DNA of 64,000 nucleotides from Amycolatopsis sp. MtRt-6 (GCF_017308975.1 NZ_JADWPD010000016.1:1-64000); one strand, 5' to 3'; positions 26,784 to 36,492 are shown, counted from the first letter of the stretch. Notes: generated by a model not told the origin, from the sequence alone. A program made the numbers and translations.

Positions 26784-27919
26784 TCACGGGCATCGGCGAG
26801 CTCACCACCAACGACCCGGCGCTGGGGCGTCTTTCCGACGCGGCCCTGGTGCTCGACGGTTCGCGCGTCGCCTGGGTGGGCCCGGCGGCGAGCGCGCCGG
26901 ACGCCGACGAGCGCGTCGACGTCGAGGGCCGCGCGGTGCTGCCGGGCTGGGTCGACAGCCACACGCACCTCGTCTTCGCCGGCGACCGCACCGCCGAGTT
27001 CGAGGCGCGGATGGCCGGAAAGCCGTACACCGCGGGCGGAATCGGGGTCACGGTCGGGGCGACGCGAGAGGCGTCCGACGAGCAGCTGGCGGCGAACCTG
27101 CGCCGCCACGTCGACGAGGCGGCCCGGCAGGGGACGACCTGCCTGGAGACCAAGACGGGCTACGGGCTCACGGTCGCGGACGAAGCGCGGAGCGCCCGGA
27201 TCGCCGGCGAGGTGGCCGACGAGGTGACGTTCCTCGGTGCGCACCTCGTGCCGCCCGGCGCCGACGCGGAGTCCTATGTGGACCTGGTGTGCGGCGAGAT
27301 GCTCGACGCGGTGGCGGAAAGCGTGCGCTGGGCGGACGTGTTCTGCGAGACGGGAGCGTTCGACGAGGCCCAGTCGGCGCGGGTGCTGCAGGCCGCGGCC
27401 GAGCGCGGGCTGGGCCTGCGGGTGCACGGCAACCAGCTCGGCGAAGGCCCGGGCGTCCGGCTGGCCGTGGAGCTGGGCGCGGCGAGCGTCGACCACTGCA
27501 CGTACCTTTCGGACGCGGATGTTTCGGCGTTGGCGGCGTCCGAGACGGTGGCGACCTTGCTGCCGGCGTGCGACCTGTCGACCCGCCAGCCCCTGGCCCC
27601 GGCGCGGCGGCTGCTCGACGCGGGCGTCACGGTGGCGCTGGCCAGCAACACCAACCCGGGCAGCTCGTACACGACGTCGATGGCGTTCTGCGTCGCGACG
27701 GCGGTGCTGCAGATGCGCATGACGATCGAGGAAGCGGTCTGGGCGGCGACGGCGGGCGGCGCGAAGGCCCTGCGTCGCGAGGACGTGGGCGTCCTGCGGC
27801 CCGGTGCGCGGGCCGACGTCCACGTCCTCGACGCGCCTTCGGTGACGCACCTGGCGTACCGGCCGGGCGTCCCGCTGACCCACGCGGTGTGGCGCGCCGG
27901 GGTCAGAGTGGCAGGGTGA
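26771..27919 (+). CDS. hutI: Imidazolonepropionase
   Basis: A 382-aa metal-dependent amidohydrolase that opens imidazolonepropionate to formiminoglutamate. It has the DSHTHLVFAGDRTAEFEARMAG block, the GTTCLETKTGYGL segment, the histidine in RVHGNQLGE and ASVDHCTYL, and the late ALASNTNPGSSYT. Length is slightly short for the family (about 400). The GTG start lies inside hutF, so the last four hut genes are all translationally coupled. The 3' end overlaps the convergent lipase gene by 17 bp. Confidence 0.95.
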   Translation: MAVLITGIGELTTNDPALGRLSDAALVLDGSRVAWVGPAASAPDADERVDVEGRAVLPGWVDSHTHLVFAGDRTAEFEARMAGKPYTAGGIGVTVGATREASDEQLAANLRRHVDEAARQGTTCLETKTGYGLTVADEARSARIAGEVADEVTFLGAHLVPPGADAESYVDLVCGEMLDAVAESVRWADVFCETGAFDEAQSARVLQAAAERGLGLRVHGNQLGEGPGVRLAVELGAASVDHCTYLSDADVSALAASETVATLLPACDLSTRQPLAPARRLLDAGVTVALASNTNPGSSYTTSMAFCVATAVLQMRMTIEEAVWAATAGGAKALRREDVGVLRPGARADVHVLDAPSVTHLAYRPGVPLTHAVWRAGVRVAG

Positions 27920-28769
27920 ACGGCGTGCACGTCGGGGCGTAGGACGCGTCCAAGGCGTGCAGGATCAGGCCCGTGACGTTGGGGTCGATCGCCTGGCTGA
28001 GGTGGCCCGAGGCGTCGGAGGCGCAGAAGTCCTGCAGCACGATGTCCGTCGTGCCCGGTTCGTCGAGGATGCCGCTCGTGTACGGCGTCACCACCTCGTC
28101 GTACCTGCTCACGATGCTCGTGTAGGTGGGGCCGGCGACATGGACGCCGCCGCGGGCGAGGTCGTCGAGGAACGGCGAGGGCGCGAGGTATTCCGAGCAC
28201 GCGCCGCACGCCGTGCGCAGGACCGTGGCGAGGCCGGGCACCGTCGTCAGGAGGGCCTTGGCCAATGTGTCGAGGCCGCCGAGCGTGGTGCCGCGGTAGT
28301 TCGCGCCGAAGCCGACGAAGTGGGCGACCTTGGCCGCGCCGCCGCCGTACTTCAGGTAGTACGCGGGCATGGTGCTGCCCTCGGAGTGGCCGACGATGTC
28401 CACCTTCGCCGCGTCCGTTGACATCCTGACCTTGTCGACAAATCGACTGAGCTGTGCGGCGCTGTCGCGCATCGACGTCAGCCCGCCGACGCTCGGGCCG
28501 AGGATGCCCGTGCCGTACGTCAGCGAGAACACGCAGTAGCCCTGGGCGGCGATCTTCGGTGCGTGGAAGAACCAGTTGACGCTGTCGTTCGCGCCGAGGC
28601 CGTGCACCAGCACGACGGGCTCCGGGTGCGCGGCCGACGGGCGGCAACCCCAGTCGTTCCAGCCGCTGCTCGGGGCCGCCTCCGCGACCGCCGGTGCGAT
28701 CGCGCCGAAGGTGAGTGCCGCGGCGAGCACGGCCAGGATCCGCTTGGCACCGCCGTTGGTGACCCGCAT
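27903..28769 (-). CDS. Secreted triacylglycerol lipase/esterase
   Basis: A 288-aa alpha/beta hydrolase with a signal peptide (MRVTNGGAKRILAV, then an Ala-rich core to about residue 32, AEAAPS cleavage region). The oxyanion-hole region is VVLVHGLGAND. The nucleophile is S129 in IVGHSEGS, so the GxSxG motif is intact. The acid is probably in DEVVTPYTSG and the His in ASGHLSQ near the C-terminus. Several cysteines suggest disulfides. It resembles actinobacterial lipases of the Streptomyces exfoliatus/LipA-like class 2 group. It is monocistronic. Confidence 0.88.
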   Translation of the reverse strand: MRVTNGGAKRILAVLAAALTFGAIAPAVAEAAPSSGWNDWGCRPSAAHPEPVVLVHGLGANDSVNWFFHAPKIAAQGYCVFSLTYGTGILGPSVGGLTSMRDSAAQLSRFVDKVRMSTDAAKVDIVGHSEGSTMPAYYLKYGGGAAKVAHFVGFGANYRGTTLGGLDTLAKALLTTVPGLATVLRTACGACSEYLAPSPFLDDLARGGVHVAGPTYTSIVSRYDEVVTPYTSGILDEPGTTDIVLQDFCASDASGHLSQAIDPNVTGLILHALDASYAPTCTPFTLPL

Positions 28770-28850
28770 TCCGTTGCCTCCAGTTACCCGTCAGTACGTG
28801 ACGCAGCTCATGATCGGTCACATACCGCTGGAGGCGACCTGGGAAGACGC

Positions 28851-30269
28851 TCAGACTTGGCTCACGTTCGTTGTGACGGGTGACAACGACGGGCGACGGG
28901 CGCCGACCGCCAGGCCGGCCAGCGTGACCAGGCCGCAGAGCCACGCGAACCAGTCACCGAAGCGCGCGTAGGGCGTCTTGCCCGGCCCGAGGGGGACGTT
29001 GGCCACGACCACGGTGAACGGGCTGCCGCCGGTGTGGGCGTCGGCCAGGACGTGCCCGCGCGAATCGGCGAGCATCGGCGTCCCGCGGGTCGCGCTCCAC
29101 GCCACCGAGAAGCCGTTCTCGACGCCGCGGATGAGCGCCGTGCGGCTGTGTGCCCAGCCGTCGACGTCTTCGTCGGACGCCGGGATGAGCACCAGGCCCG
29201 TGCCGGCCCGGCCGTAATCGCGGCTCGGGTTGCCGAAGTTGACGTCCATGCACACCATCAGCCCGATGCCGGCGAGGTGCGCGAGCTGGGTGCCGGACGC
29301 CATGTTCGGCGAATCCCCGTTGTGCCACTTGCGGTATTCCACCGGCGGGCCGGACGGCGGGATGGCCAGCGCGGCGTTGAACCGGCCGTCCGGCGTCGTG
29401 TCGACGACGCCGGTGACGACGTCGAGGTTCCGTGTGCGGGCGACCTCGGCGAAGGCCTCGACGAGCCGCGGCCGGCTGGTCTGGTCCACCGCGAAGACGG
29501 CCTCGGGGAGCACGACGACCTGGACGCCGTCGGGCAGCCGGCCGATCCGGTCCACATAGGACCGAAGTAGTGCCTGGCCGTCCGGCGTGGCGACGTCGAC
29601 CGCCCAGCGGCTCTGGCCGGGCGCGACCAGGGCCACCCGCGTCGACGGCCCGGCTTGCGCCGGCGTGGTCCAGAAGACCAGTCCGCCCAGCGCGGCGGCG
29701 ACGGTGACCAGCCCGGCGAGCCGGGCGAGGCCGCGGACGCCGGGGGCGAGCGCGGCGGCGACGGCGGCCGGCGCGAACAGCACGAGGAACTCGACGCCCC
29801 AGCCGCCGGTGACCGCGGCGAGCCGCAGCACGGACGGCCGGTCGGCCTGCGTCGTCATCAGGGTGTCCATGACGCCGGTCGGGTTGACCAGCGAAACGAC
29901 GTAGAGCACGACGGTCCACAACGCGGGCGCGGCGAGGGCCGCCAGCAAGCCGTGCCCGCGGCGGACCAGCAGCCGGAACAGCCCGGTGGCCAAGGCGAAC
30001 GACAACGCGCTGCCGCCGAGGATCGCGACCGCCGCGGGGCGCGGGATCGCCAGGGAATGCCAGAAGTAGTTCCAGCTTCCGGCGCTGCCGGCGAGGTAGG
30101 CGACGAACGCGCACGCCATCGCCGCGGCGCCGGGAACGCGTGGCGTGAGCAAAAAGATCGGCAATGGTGCAAGCCAAGCCAATTCGGGCACCGGATCCAG
30201 TCCGGTGCCGAAGAAGAACAACGCCGCCGACGCCACTGTCGCGACGACTGCCCATCCCAGCTTGTTCAT
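28851..30269 (-). CDS. Nitrilase-domain membrane protein (apolipoprotein N-acyltransferase-like)
   Basis: A 472-aa protein. The N-terminal half has about six membrane helices (to residue 205). It is followed by an extracytoplasmic carbon-nitrogen hydrolase domain (about 210-440) and a final helix, the Lnt layout. The Glu-Lys-Cys triad is visible as E in VVLPEAVF, K in VEYRKWH and C in GLMVCMDVNFGNP. Family knowledge: Lnt N-acylates lipoproteins. The divergence is high, so an alternative N-acyltransferase or amidase role is possible. No lipoprotein gene is adjacent. Confidence 0.75.
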   Translation of the reverse strand: MNKLGWAVVATVASAALFFFGTGLDPVPELAWLAPLPIFLLTPRVPGAAAMACAFVAYLAGSAGSWNYFWHSLAIPRPAAVAILGGSALSFALATGLFRLLVRRGHGLLAALAAPALWTVVLYVVSLVNPTGVMDTLMTTQADRPSVLRLAAVTGGWGVEFLVLFAPAAVAAALAPGVRGLARLAGLVTVAAALGGLVFWTTPAQAGPSTRVALVAPGQSRWAVDVATPDGQALLRSYVDRIGRLPDGVQVVVLPEAVFAVDQTSRPRLVEAFAEVARTRNLDVVTGVVDTTPDGRFNAALAIPPSGPPVEYRKWHNGDSPNMASGTQLAHLAGIGLMVCMDVNFGNPSRDYGRAGTGLVLIPASDEDVDGWAHSRTALIRGVENGFSVAWSATRGTPMLADSRGHVLADAHTGGSPFTVVVANVPLGPGKTPYARFGDWFAWLCGLVTLAGLAVGARRPSLSPVTTNVSQV

Positions 30270-30364
30270 CGTGGCCCCTTTCGCCCGGTTTCGAGGGTTT
30301 CAGGCGGCGTGGGTGGGCGCATTGGGGCAAACCGCAGTGTTCTGGTGTGGTTTACCCCACCTCG

Positions 30365-30386
30365 GTTCATGCAGAGTTCAGTAAGC
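30365..30386 (+). promoter_or_regulatory. PHO-box-like direct repeats upstream of the phosphate transporter
   Basis: GTTCATGCAGA is followed directly by GTTCAGTAAGC, two 11-nt units each beginning GTTCA. This is the spacing of PhoP direct-repeat units in Streptomyces PHO boxes. It lies about 80 bp upstream of the PiT gene start. Whether PhoP activates or represses here cannot be told from sequence. Confidence 0.5.
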
Positions 30387-30463
30387 CGACACACGACAGG
30401 GATCGGCGGCGTTCCTGTCGATCAGTAGCGTTGCCGAGGCACCGCAACGAAAGCAGGCTGTCC

Positions 30464-31591
<1,128 letters not shown>

Positions 31592-31599
31592 GGAGCACC

Positions 31600-31821
31600 G
31601 TGCACATCGATTGGGGTTCTCTCGGACTCGTCCTCGTCGTCGCCTTGGCGTCGGTCGTAGTGCTGACGAGCCTCTTTTCCTTTGGTGTGGTGGGGCTTTC
31701 CCACCGCGACGCGGCCCGCGAGTCGGGCGCCTCGGGCACCGGGCCGCTGGCCGGCGCGATCGTCTGCTTCGCCGCCTGCGCGGCGATCATCGGCTACGGC
31801 ATCTACTTGATCGTCGCCTGA
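31600..31821 (+). CDS. Small two-helix membrane protein linked to PiT
   Basis: A 73-aa protein with two hydrophobic segments (residues about 8-30 and 49-72) joined by a basic/Ser-rich loop (SHRDAARESG). GTG 31600 has AGGAG 4 nt upstream, and the gene starts 8 bp after the PiT stop, so they are co-transcribed. Similar small proteins accompany PiT genes in actinobacteria (general knowledge), suggesting an accessory subunit, but the role is unknown. Its 3' end overlaps the convergent gene by 19 bp. Confidence 0.8.
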   Translation: MHIDWGSLGLVLVVALASVVVLTSLFSFGVVGLSHRDAARESGASGTGPLAGAIVCFAACAAIIGYGIYLIVA

Positions 31822-32564
31822 ACGCGTTCCCGGAATCCGTCGGGGAGGCCGCCGACCAGCGGCGCCAGCGTGGCGCGGCGCGCTTCGCCCAGGTGGGTCA
31901 GCAGGTCGAGCGCCGGCGTCCAGAGGTCTTCGTGCTTGCTCGCCGCGGTGACCAGCCGGCCGAGCCGGTGCGCCGGAAGCAGGCCGACGACGTGGTCGAT
32001 GCGGTGCTTGTCGTCGAGCACGAACGCGATCCGCAGCAGCCCCGGGTCGTCGATCTGGTCCAGGGCCCGCCGCACGGTGAGGTCCGGCAGGTGCCCGACG
32101 AACCGGCCGAGGGTGATCCAGTCCTCCTTACGCGCCAGTTCGGCGGCGACGGCGAGAACGGTGTCCAGGGGGATGCGGGTGATGATCGCGCTCGCCCGCC
32201 GCGGGTCCAGTTCCGCGGCCACCTCGGCGAGGAAGCGCGGGCTCAGCCGCTTGGCGACGTCGACACCGCGCGCGACGTCGACCAGCCCGGCGATCCGGGC
32301 GCACAGCAGCGGCCCGAAGACCTTCTCGGCGATCTTGGCGAGCACCGCGACCGGGACGAGCCGCGCGGCCAGCGCCATCCGCTGCAGCACGGCGGCGTTG
32401 GCGTCGAACAGCGTGTCGGTGACCTGCTCGCGGAACGCCTGCAGGTCATCGGCATCGACGCGGGCGAGGTACCCGAGCCGCGCCGGCTCGACGTCGAGGA
32501 CGCGGGCCAGCTTGAGGATCTCCGCCTCGGCCGCGTAGTTTTCGGCCCGCTTTGCTGGCGTCAC
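31803..32564 (-). CDS. Helical-repeat hypothetical protein
   Basis: A 253-aa soluble, almost wholly alpha-helical protein. It has repeated blocks of the kind AELDPRRASAIITRIPLDTVLAV and HLPDLTVRRALDQIDDPGLLRIAF, reminiscent of the MgtE N-terminal superhelical repeats (resemblance only). No membrane segment or enzyme motif is seen. The GTG at 32564 overlaps the stop of the upstream 69-aa gene (GTGA), so the two are coupled. Function unknown. Confidence 0.75.
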   Translation of the reverse strand: MTPAKRAENYAAEAEILKLARVLDVEPARLGYLARVDADDLQAFREQVTDTLFDANAAVLQRMALAARLVPVAVLAKIAEKVFGPLLCARIAGLVDVARGVDVAKRLSPRFLAEVAAELDPRRASAIITRIPLDTVLAVAAELARKEDWITLGRFVGHLPDLTVRRALDQIDDPGLLRIAFVLDDKHRIDHVVGLLPAHRLGRLVTAASKHEDLWTPALDLLTHLGEARRATLAPLVGGLPDGFRERVQATIK

Positions 32565-32770
32565 AGGCCGACCGCCTTCCGGACGGCGCCGCGCAGCAGC
32601 GCGGGAACGTACCGGAGGCCTTCTTCGCCCGCTTCGGCGAGGGCTTTCGCCTGCCGTCTGCGCGCGTCGCGCAGGGCGTCGGCGAGGTCCTGCCGCTCGT
32701 GCTCTTCGAGGGCCTCGATGCCTTCGGGGAGGTAGCCGCCCAACTGATCGGCGAGTGTGCGCTCGGCCAT
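32561..32770 (-). CDS. Small helical hypothetical protein (69 aa)
   Basis: A 69-aa charged protein, MAERTLADQLGGYLPEGIEALEEHERQ onward. It is rich in Arg/Ala/Glu, probably two helices, without membrane segment. It is coupled by overlap to the downstream helical-repeat gene, suggesting joint function. Its start lies about 100 bp from the palindrome array in the divergent intergenic region, so it may be regulated by whatever binds there (inference). Confidence 0.65.
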   Translation of the reverse strand: MAERTLADQLGGYLPEGIEALEEHERQDLADALRDARRRQAKALAEAGEEGLRYVPALLRGAVRKAVGL

Positions 32771-32870
32771 GGTGGATCATCATGCAACACCCTGGGCGCT
32801 GCCGTGCGGATATGCGGACCGAGACGTCCATCGTCCGTGTCGGCGACCGCTCCGGCGGGGTGCTCGCTTT

Positions 32871-33058
32871 CGAGAGCACTGCTCTCGCGTGGTGGCGAGC
32901 GGCGGCTGACGGCGCTCGACTTCTGGAGCACTGCTTGCGTCAGTGAGCAGTGCTCGCTATCGAGAGCGCTGCTCTCGCGCAGCGTCCACGCGGCGGTGGC
33001 GGGAGCACTGCTCGCGTGCCGCTGTGAGCGGTATTCGAATTCGAGAGCACTGCTCACG
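32871..33058. repeat. Array of six operator-like palindromes in a 400-bp intergenic region
   Basis: The gap 32771-33171 holds six copies of a near-palindrome with core GAGCACTGCTC. Core centres are at 32879, 32931, 32950, 32969, 33008 and 33050. The fullest forms are CGAGAGCACTGCTCTCG (32871-32887) and CGAGAGCGCTGCTCTCG (32961-32977). The copy at 32945-32955 reads GAGCAGTGCTC, the reverse orientation. Centre spacings are 52, 19, 19, 39 and 42 bp, so most are near multiples of two helical turns. Open frames across it only translate the repeat. Confidence 0.8.
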
Positions 33059-33171
33059 GTTGCGTTCCATGCCGTACTGGTCGCAGGCCTCGGCGCCGGT
33101 GTTCGGGGACACGCTGAAAGGTTGACTTTCGGCAGTGGTCGGCCGCCGTTACGGGTTGTAGCTTCGGACTC

Positions 33172-34740
33172 GTGCGGGCGGTGACGAAGCGCAGGTGGCA
33201 GGTGGTGCTCGACGTCGCCGTCGGGGTGTTTCTCGCGTTCACCGTTGTCGCGGGCACGGTCGAGGCCCGGTCGTACTGGGAGCTGGCCGGCGGGCTCGCG
33301 GTCGTGGCCGGCTCGGTGGCGACGGCCCGGCGGTACCCGGCCGTCTCGCTCGGCGTCGCGCTGGCCGGGGCGCTGGCCGTGCCGTTCCCCTATGGCGACC
33401 ACGTCCCGGTGTGGGTCGTCTTCGTACTCGTCGCGATGAGCTACCAGGCCGGGCTGCGGATGCCGCGTGCCCGCCCCGGGATCCTGACCGGGACGGCCTG
33501 CGCGGTCCTGGGCCTGCCGATCGCGCTCGTGTTCGGCTCGGACGGCCTCGGCGACTGGGCGGCGATGGTCGGGATCCTCGTCTTCGCCGGGCTGTCGCCG
33601 TGGCTGCTCGGCCGGTACGTCCGGGTGCGCGGCGAACTCGCGCGCACGGGCTGGCGCCGGGCCGAGGAGATGGAAAGCCGGCAGCGGCTGGTCGCCGAGC
33701 AGGCGCGGCTGCGCGAGCGCGCGCGGATCGCCAGCGACATGCACGACTCGCTGGGGCACGAGCTGAGCCTGATCGCCGTCCGTGCCGCCGCGCTCGAGGT
33801 CGCCAGTGGGCTCGACGACGCCCAGCGCGACGCCGCCGCGCAGCTGCGGACCAGCGCCGCGACGGCGACTGAGCGGCTGCGCGAAATCATCGGTGTGCTG
33901 CGCGAGGACGCCGCTCCGGTGGAACCGGTGCAGGGCGACCTCGGCGAGCTGATCGCCAGGGCGCGGGCGTCCGGACTGCTCATCGAGTCCACAGTGGACG
34001 CGGACGGGGTGCCGCCGATGGTGGCTCGCGCCGCCTACCGCGTGGTGCAGGAAGCGCTGACGAACGTGGCGAAGCACGCGCCGGGTGCCGCCGTGACGGT
34101 CCGGGTGACCAGCACGGGCTCGCGGACCGACGTCAGCGTGGTCAACGCGCCGCCGCCCGCCGGGCCGTTGCCCGGGGCCGCGTCCGGGCACGTCGGGCTG
34201 ATCGGGCTGCGCGAGCGCGTCCGGCTCGTCGGCGGGACGCTGCGGGCCGGGCCCGACGCCGGTGGGTTCGCCGTCACCGCGACGTTGCCGCACGGGGCCG
34301 CGCCGGCCGAGCTCTCCGAGAACTCCGATGACGACGCCGAGCCGTCGACGTCGGCCCGGGAGCTCGAGCTGGCTCGGCGCGACGTGCGGCGGAGCCTGAT
34401 CCAGGCGGTCGCCGTCCCGCTCGCCCTGTTCTCGATGGTCCTCGCGGTCGCCGGGATCGCGTTCCTCTACCAGTGGAACTCCTCGGAGCTGCCCGCCGGC
34501 GTCTACGAGCGGCTGCGGGCGGGGCAGCCGCGGGCGGAGGTGGCGCCGCAGTTGCCCGAGCGCGAGCGCGTCTCCCGGCCGGTGCGGGGCGAGCCGCCGC
34601 TGCCGGCGGTGCCCGGGGTCGTGTGCGAGTACTACGGCACCGGGCAGTCGTGGCTCAACAACAACTATGCCGCTTACCGGTTGTGTTTCGCCGATGGGAA
34701 ACTGGTGGCCAAGGACAGGTTCGCCGAGGGGGCGCCGTGA
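33172..34740 (+). CDS. Sensor histidine kinase with an extra C-terminal membrane-anchored domain
   Basis: A 522-aa kinase. Four or five N-terminal membrane helices (to about 147), HisKA_3 with phosphoacceptor H191 in ASDMHDSLGHELSL, and a HATPase (about 285-375, with VVQEALTNVAKHA and HVGLIGLRERV). Unusually it continues with an acidic linker, a further hydrophobic helix (about 413-436) and an 85-residue domain with two cysteines (GVVCEYYG and YRLCFADG) that should be extracytoplasmic. GTG 33172 follows a TAGCTT box by 7 nt. A GTG at 33181 is an alternative. It overlaps the response regulator gene (GTGA). Confidence 0.9.
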   Translation: MRAVTKRRWQVVLDVAVGVFLAFTVVAGTVEARSYWELAGGLAVVAGSVATARRYPAVSLGVALAGALAVPFPYGDHVPVWVVFVLVAMSYQAGLRMPRARPGILTGTACAVLGLPIALVFGSDGLGDWAAMVGILVFAGLSPWLLGRYVRVRGELARTGWRRAEEMESRQRLVAEQARLRERARIASDMHDSLGHELSLIAVRAAALEVASGLDDAQRDAAAQLRTSAATATERLREIIGVLREDAAPVEPVQGDLGELIARARASGLLIESTVDADGVPPMVARAAYRVVQEALTNVAKHAPGAAVTVRVTSTGSRTDVSVVNAPPPAGPLPGAASGHVGLIGLRERVRLVGGTLRAGPDAGGFAVTATLPHGAAPAELSENSDDDAEPSTSARELELARRDVRRSLIQAVAVPLALFSMVLAVAGIAFLYQWNSSELPAGVYERLRAGQPRAEVAPQLPERERVSRPVRGEPPLPAVPGVVCEYYGTGQSWLNNNYAAYRLCFADGKLVAKDRFAEGAP

Positions 34741-35411
34741 TCAGGGTCGTGCTGGCCGACGACGAAGCGATGATGCGAGCCGGGGTGGCGGCGATCCTCG
34801 CCGCGGACCCGGAGATCGAGGTGGTCGCCGAAGCCGCCGACGGCCGTTCGGCCGTCTCGCAGGTCCTCGCCACGCACCCGGACGTCGTGCTGCTGGACAT
34901 CCGGATGCCGGGGCTGGACGGCCTCGGCGCGGCCGCCGAGATCCGCCGGCTGCTGCCCGCCACCGGGGTGATCATGCTGACCACGTTCGGCGAGGACGAC
35001 TACATCGAGCGCGCGCTGGGGCTGGGCGCGGGCGGCTTCCTGCTGAAGTCGGGCGACCCGCGCGAGCTCCTCGCCGGCATCCACGCCGTCGCCGGCGGCG
35101 CCGCGTTCCTCTCGCCGAAGGTGGCGCAGCGGGTGATCGCCCGGCTGTCCGGCGGGCAGCTGGCGCGCGCCGCCGCGGCCCGCGAGCGGATCGCCGCGTT
35201 GACTCCGCGCGAGCGGGAAGTGCTGACTCTGCTGGGATCCGGACTGTCCAATGCGGACATCGCGGCGAAGATGTTCGTCGTCGAGGGCACGGTGAAGGCG
35301 CACGTGAGCACGATCCTGACCCGGCTCGGCGCGAAGAACCGGGTGCAGGCGGCGATCACGGCGTACGAGGCGGGACTGGTCGGGGGAGACGCGGCGGCGT
35401 CCACCCCGTGA
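34737..35411 (+). CDS. NarL/LuxR-family response regulator
   Basis: A 224-aa regulator, cognate partner of the preceding kinase by GTGA overlap. The receiver has acidic residues DDE at 8-10 and phosphoacceptor in VVLLDIRMPGLDG. The LuxR HTH reads LTPREREVLTLLGSGLSN then VKAHVSTILTRLGAKNRVQAA. The last 56 bp overlap the 3' end of the convergent FAD-monooxygenase gene. Targets are unknown. Confidence 0.93.
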   Translation: MIRVVLADDEAMMRAGVAAILAADPEIEVVAEAADGRSAVSQVLATHPDVVLLDIRMPGLDGLGAAAEIRRLLPATGVIMLTTFGEDDYIERALGLGAGGFLLKSGDPRELLAGIHAVAGGAAFLSPKVAQRVIARLSGGQLARAAAARERIAALTPREREVLTLLGSGLSNADIAAKMFVVEGTVKAHVSTILTRLGAKNRVQAAITAYEAGLVGGDAAASTP

Positions 35412-36492
35412 TCCCCGCGCCCACGCGGGCCGTCGCCTTGGCCGGCAGGCGCTTCAGCACGGCGGTCCGGAGCGCGGTCGCGACCGGGTTGGTCAGCTGC
35501 GGGCCGAGCTTGCCCATTCGGACCGACTCCCGGACGACTTTCTGGCTGCGGGGCCGTCGGCTTCGGTCGTAGCTGCCGAGCGCCGCCTCGACACTGTCCT
35601 CTGTGGATACGGCGTGGGCGAGCACGACGGCGTCCTCGATGGCCTGGCAGCCGCCCTGGCCGAGGAACGGCGGCATGGCGTGGGCGGCGTCCCCGAGCAG
35701 CGCGACCCGGCCGCGGGTGTAGGTGTTCAGCGGCGTGCCCAGGTAGTAGAGGTCGTGGTGCAGCACGGCCTCCGGCGGGGTGGCGGCGAGGAGAGCCGGG
35801 ATCGGCTCGTGCCAGCCGCCGAAGGCCTGCTCGAGGTCGGCCCGGCGGGCGCCCGGCTCGGCCAGGGTCGAGATCCACCAGTAGACGTCACCGCCGGTGA
35901 GCGGGAGGACGCCGACCTCGGTGCCGCGGTCGAAGCTCGTGCTCAGCCCGGTGCCGGGCAGGTGCGCGACGCCGCGGAACGCCGTGCTGCCGGTGTACAC
36001 CGGTTCCGGGTGGTCCGGGAAGAGGGTGTGGCGGACCCGGCTGTGGATGCCGTCGGCCGCGACGACGAGGTCGGCGCGCAGTTCTTTGGCGCCTACGCGG
36101 ACCAGGCCGTCTTCGCGGACTTCGGTGACTTCGGCGCCGGTTTCGAGGCTGTCGGCCGGGACGGCGTCGCGGAGGGCGGCGATGAGGTCCCGCCGGTGGA
36201 TCGCACCGAGCGGCCGCCCGTGCCGTCGGGTGACTTCGGCGCTGTCGAAGCGGGTGATCCGGCGGCCGCGCCGGTCGCGGAAGCCGCCTTCCCGCTGCGG
36301 GGCCAGGCGCTCGCCGAGGTCGACGCCGAGTTCGTCGAGGCAGCGCAGGGCGTTGGGCCACAGCGAGATCCCGGCGCCGACGTCGCCGAACGCGGGTGCC
36401 TTCTCGAGGACGGTGACCGTCCAGCCGACCCGGTGCAGCCCCGCGGCCGCTGCCAGGCCGCCGATGCCGCCGCCGACCACTATCGCGTGCAT
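35356..36492 (-). CDS. FAD-dependent monooxygenase (aromatic hydroxylase family)
   Basis: A 378-aa group A flavoprotein monooxygenase. The FAD-binding Rossmann motif GGGIGGLAAAAGLHRVG is at residues 7-23, the DG fingerprint LVVAADGIHSRVR lies in the middle, and the GD motif VALLGDAAHAMPPFLGQG comes near residue 290. Such enzymes hydroxylate small aromatics or urate-like substrates using NAD(P)H. The substrate here is not evident. It is divergent from a TetR gene whose operator overlaps its upstream region, so it is the likely regulated target. Confidence 0.9.
   Translation of the reverse strand: MHAIVVGGGIGGLAAAAGLHRVGWTVTVLEKAPAFGDVGAGISLWPNALRCLDELGVDLGERLAPQREGGFRDRRGRRITRFDSAEVTRRHGRPLGAIHRRDLIAALRDAVPADSLETGAEVTEVREDGLVRVGAKELRADLVVAADGIHSRVRHTLFPDHPEPVYTGSTAFRGVAHLPGTGLSTSFDRGTEVGVLPLTGGDVYWWISTLAEPGARRADLEQAFGGWHEPIPALLAATPPEAVLHHDLYYLGTPLNTYTRGRVALLGDAAHAMPPFLGQGGCQAIEDAVVLAHAVSTEDSVEAALGSYDRSRRPRSQKVVRESVRMGKLGPQLTNPVATALRTAVLKRLPAKATARVGAGITGWTPPRLPRPVPPRTP

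Noticed and set aside
32871..33058. The palindrome array as a CRISPR array
   Set aside because: Repeats are short and imperfect, occur in both orientations and have irregular spacings down to 19 bp. There are no unique spacers and no cas genes.
32943..33125. Small plus-strand gene across the palindrome array
   Set aside because: Its translation is only repeats of EHCSR-type residues produced by the palindromes, and no ribosome-binding site is present.
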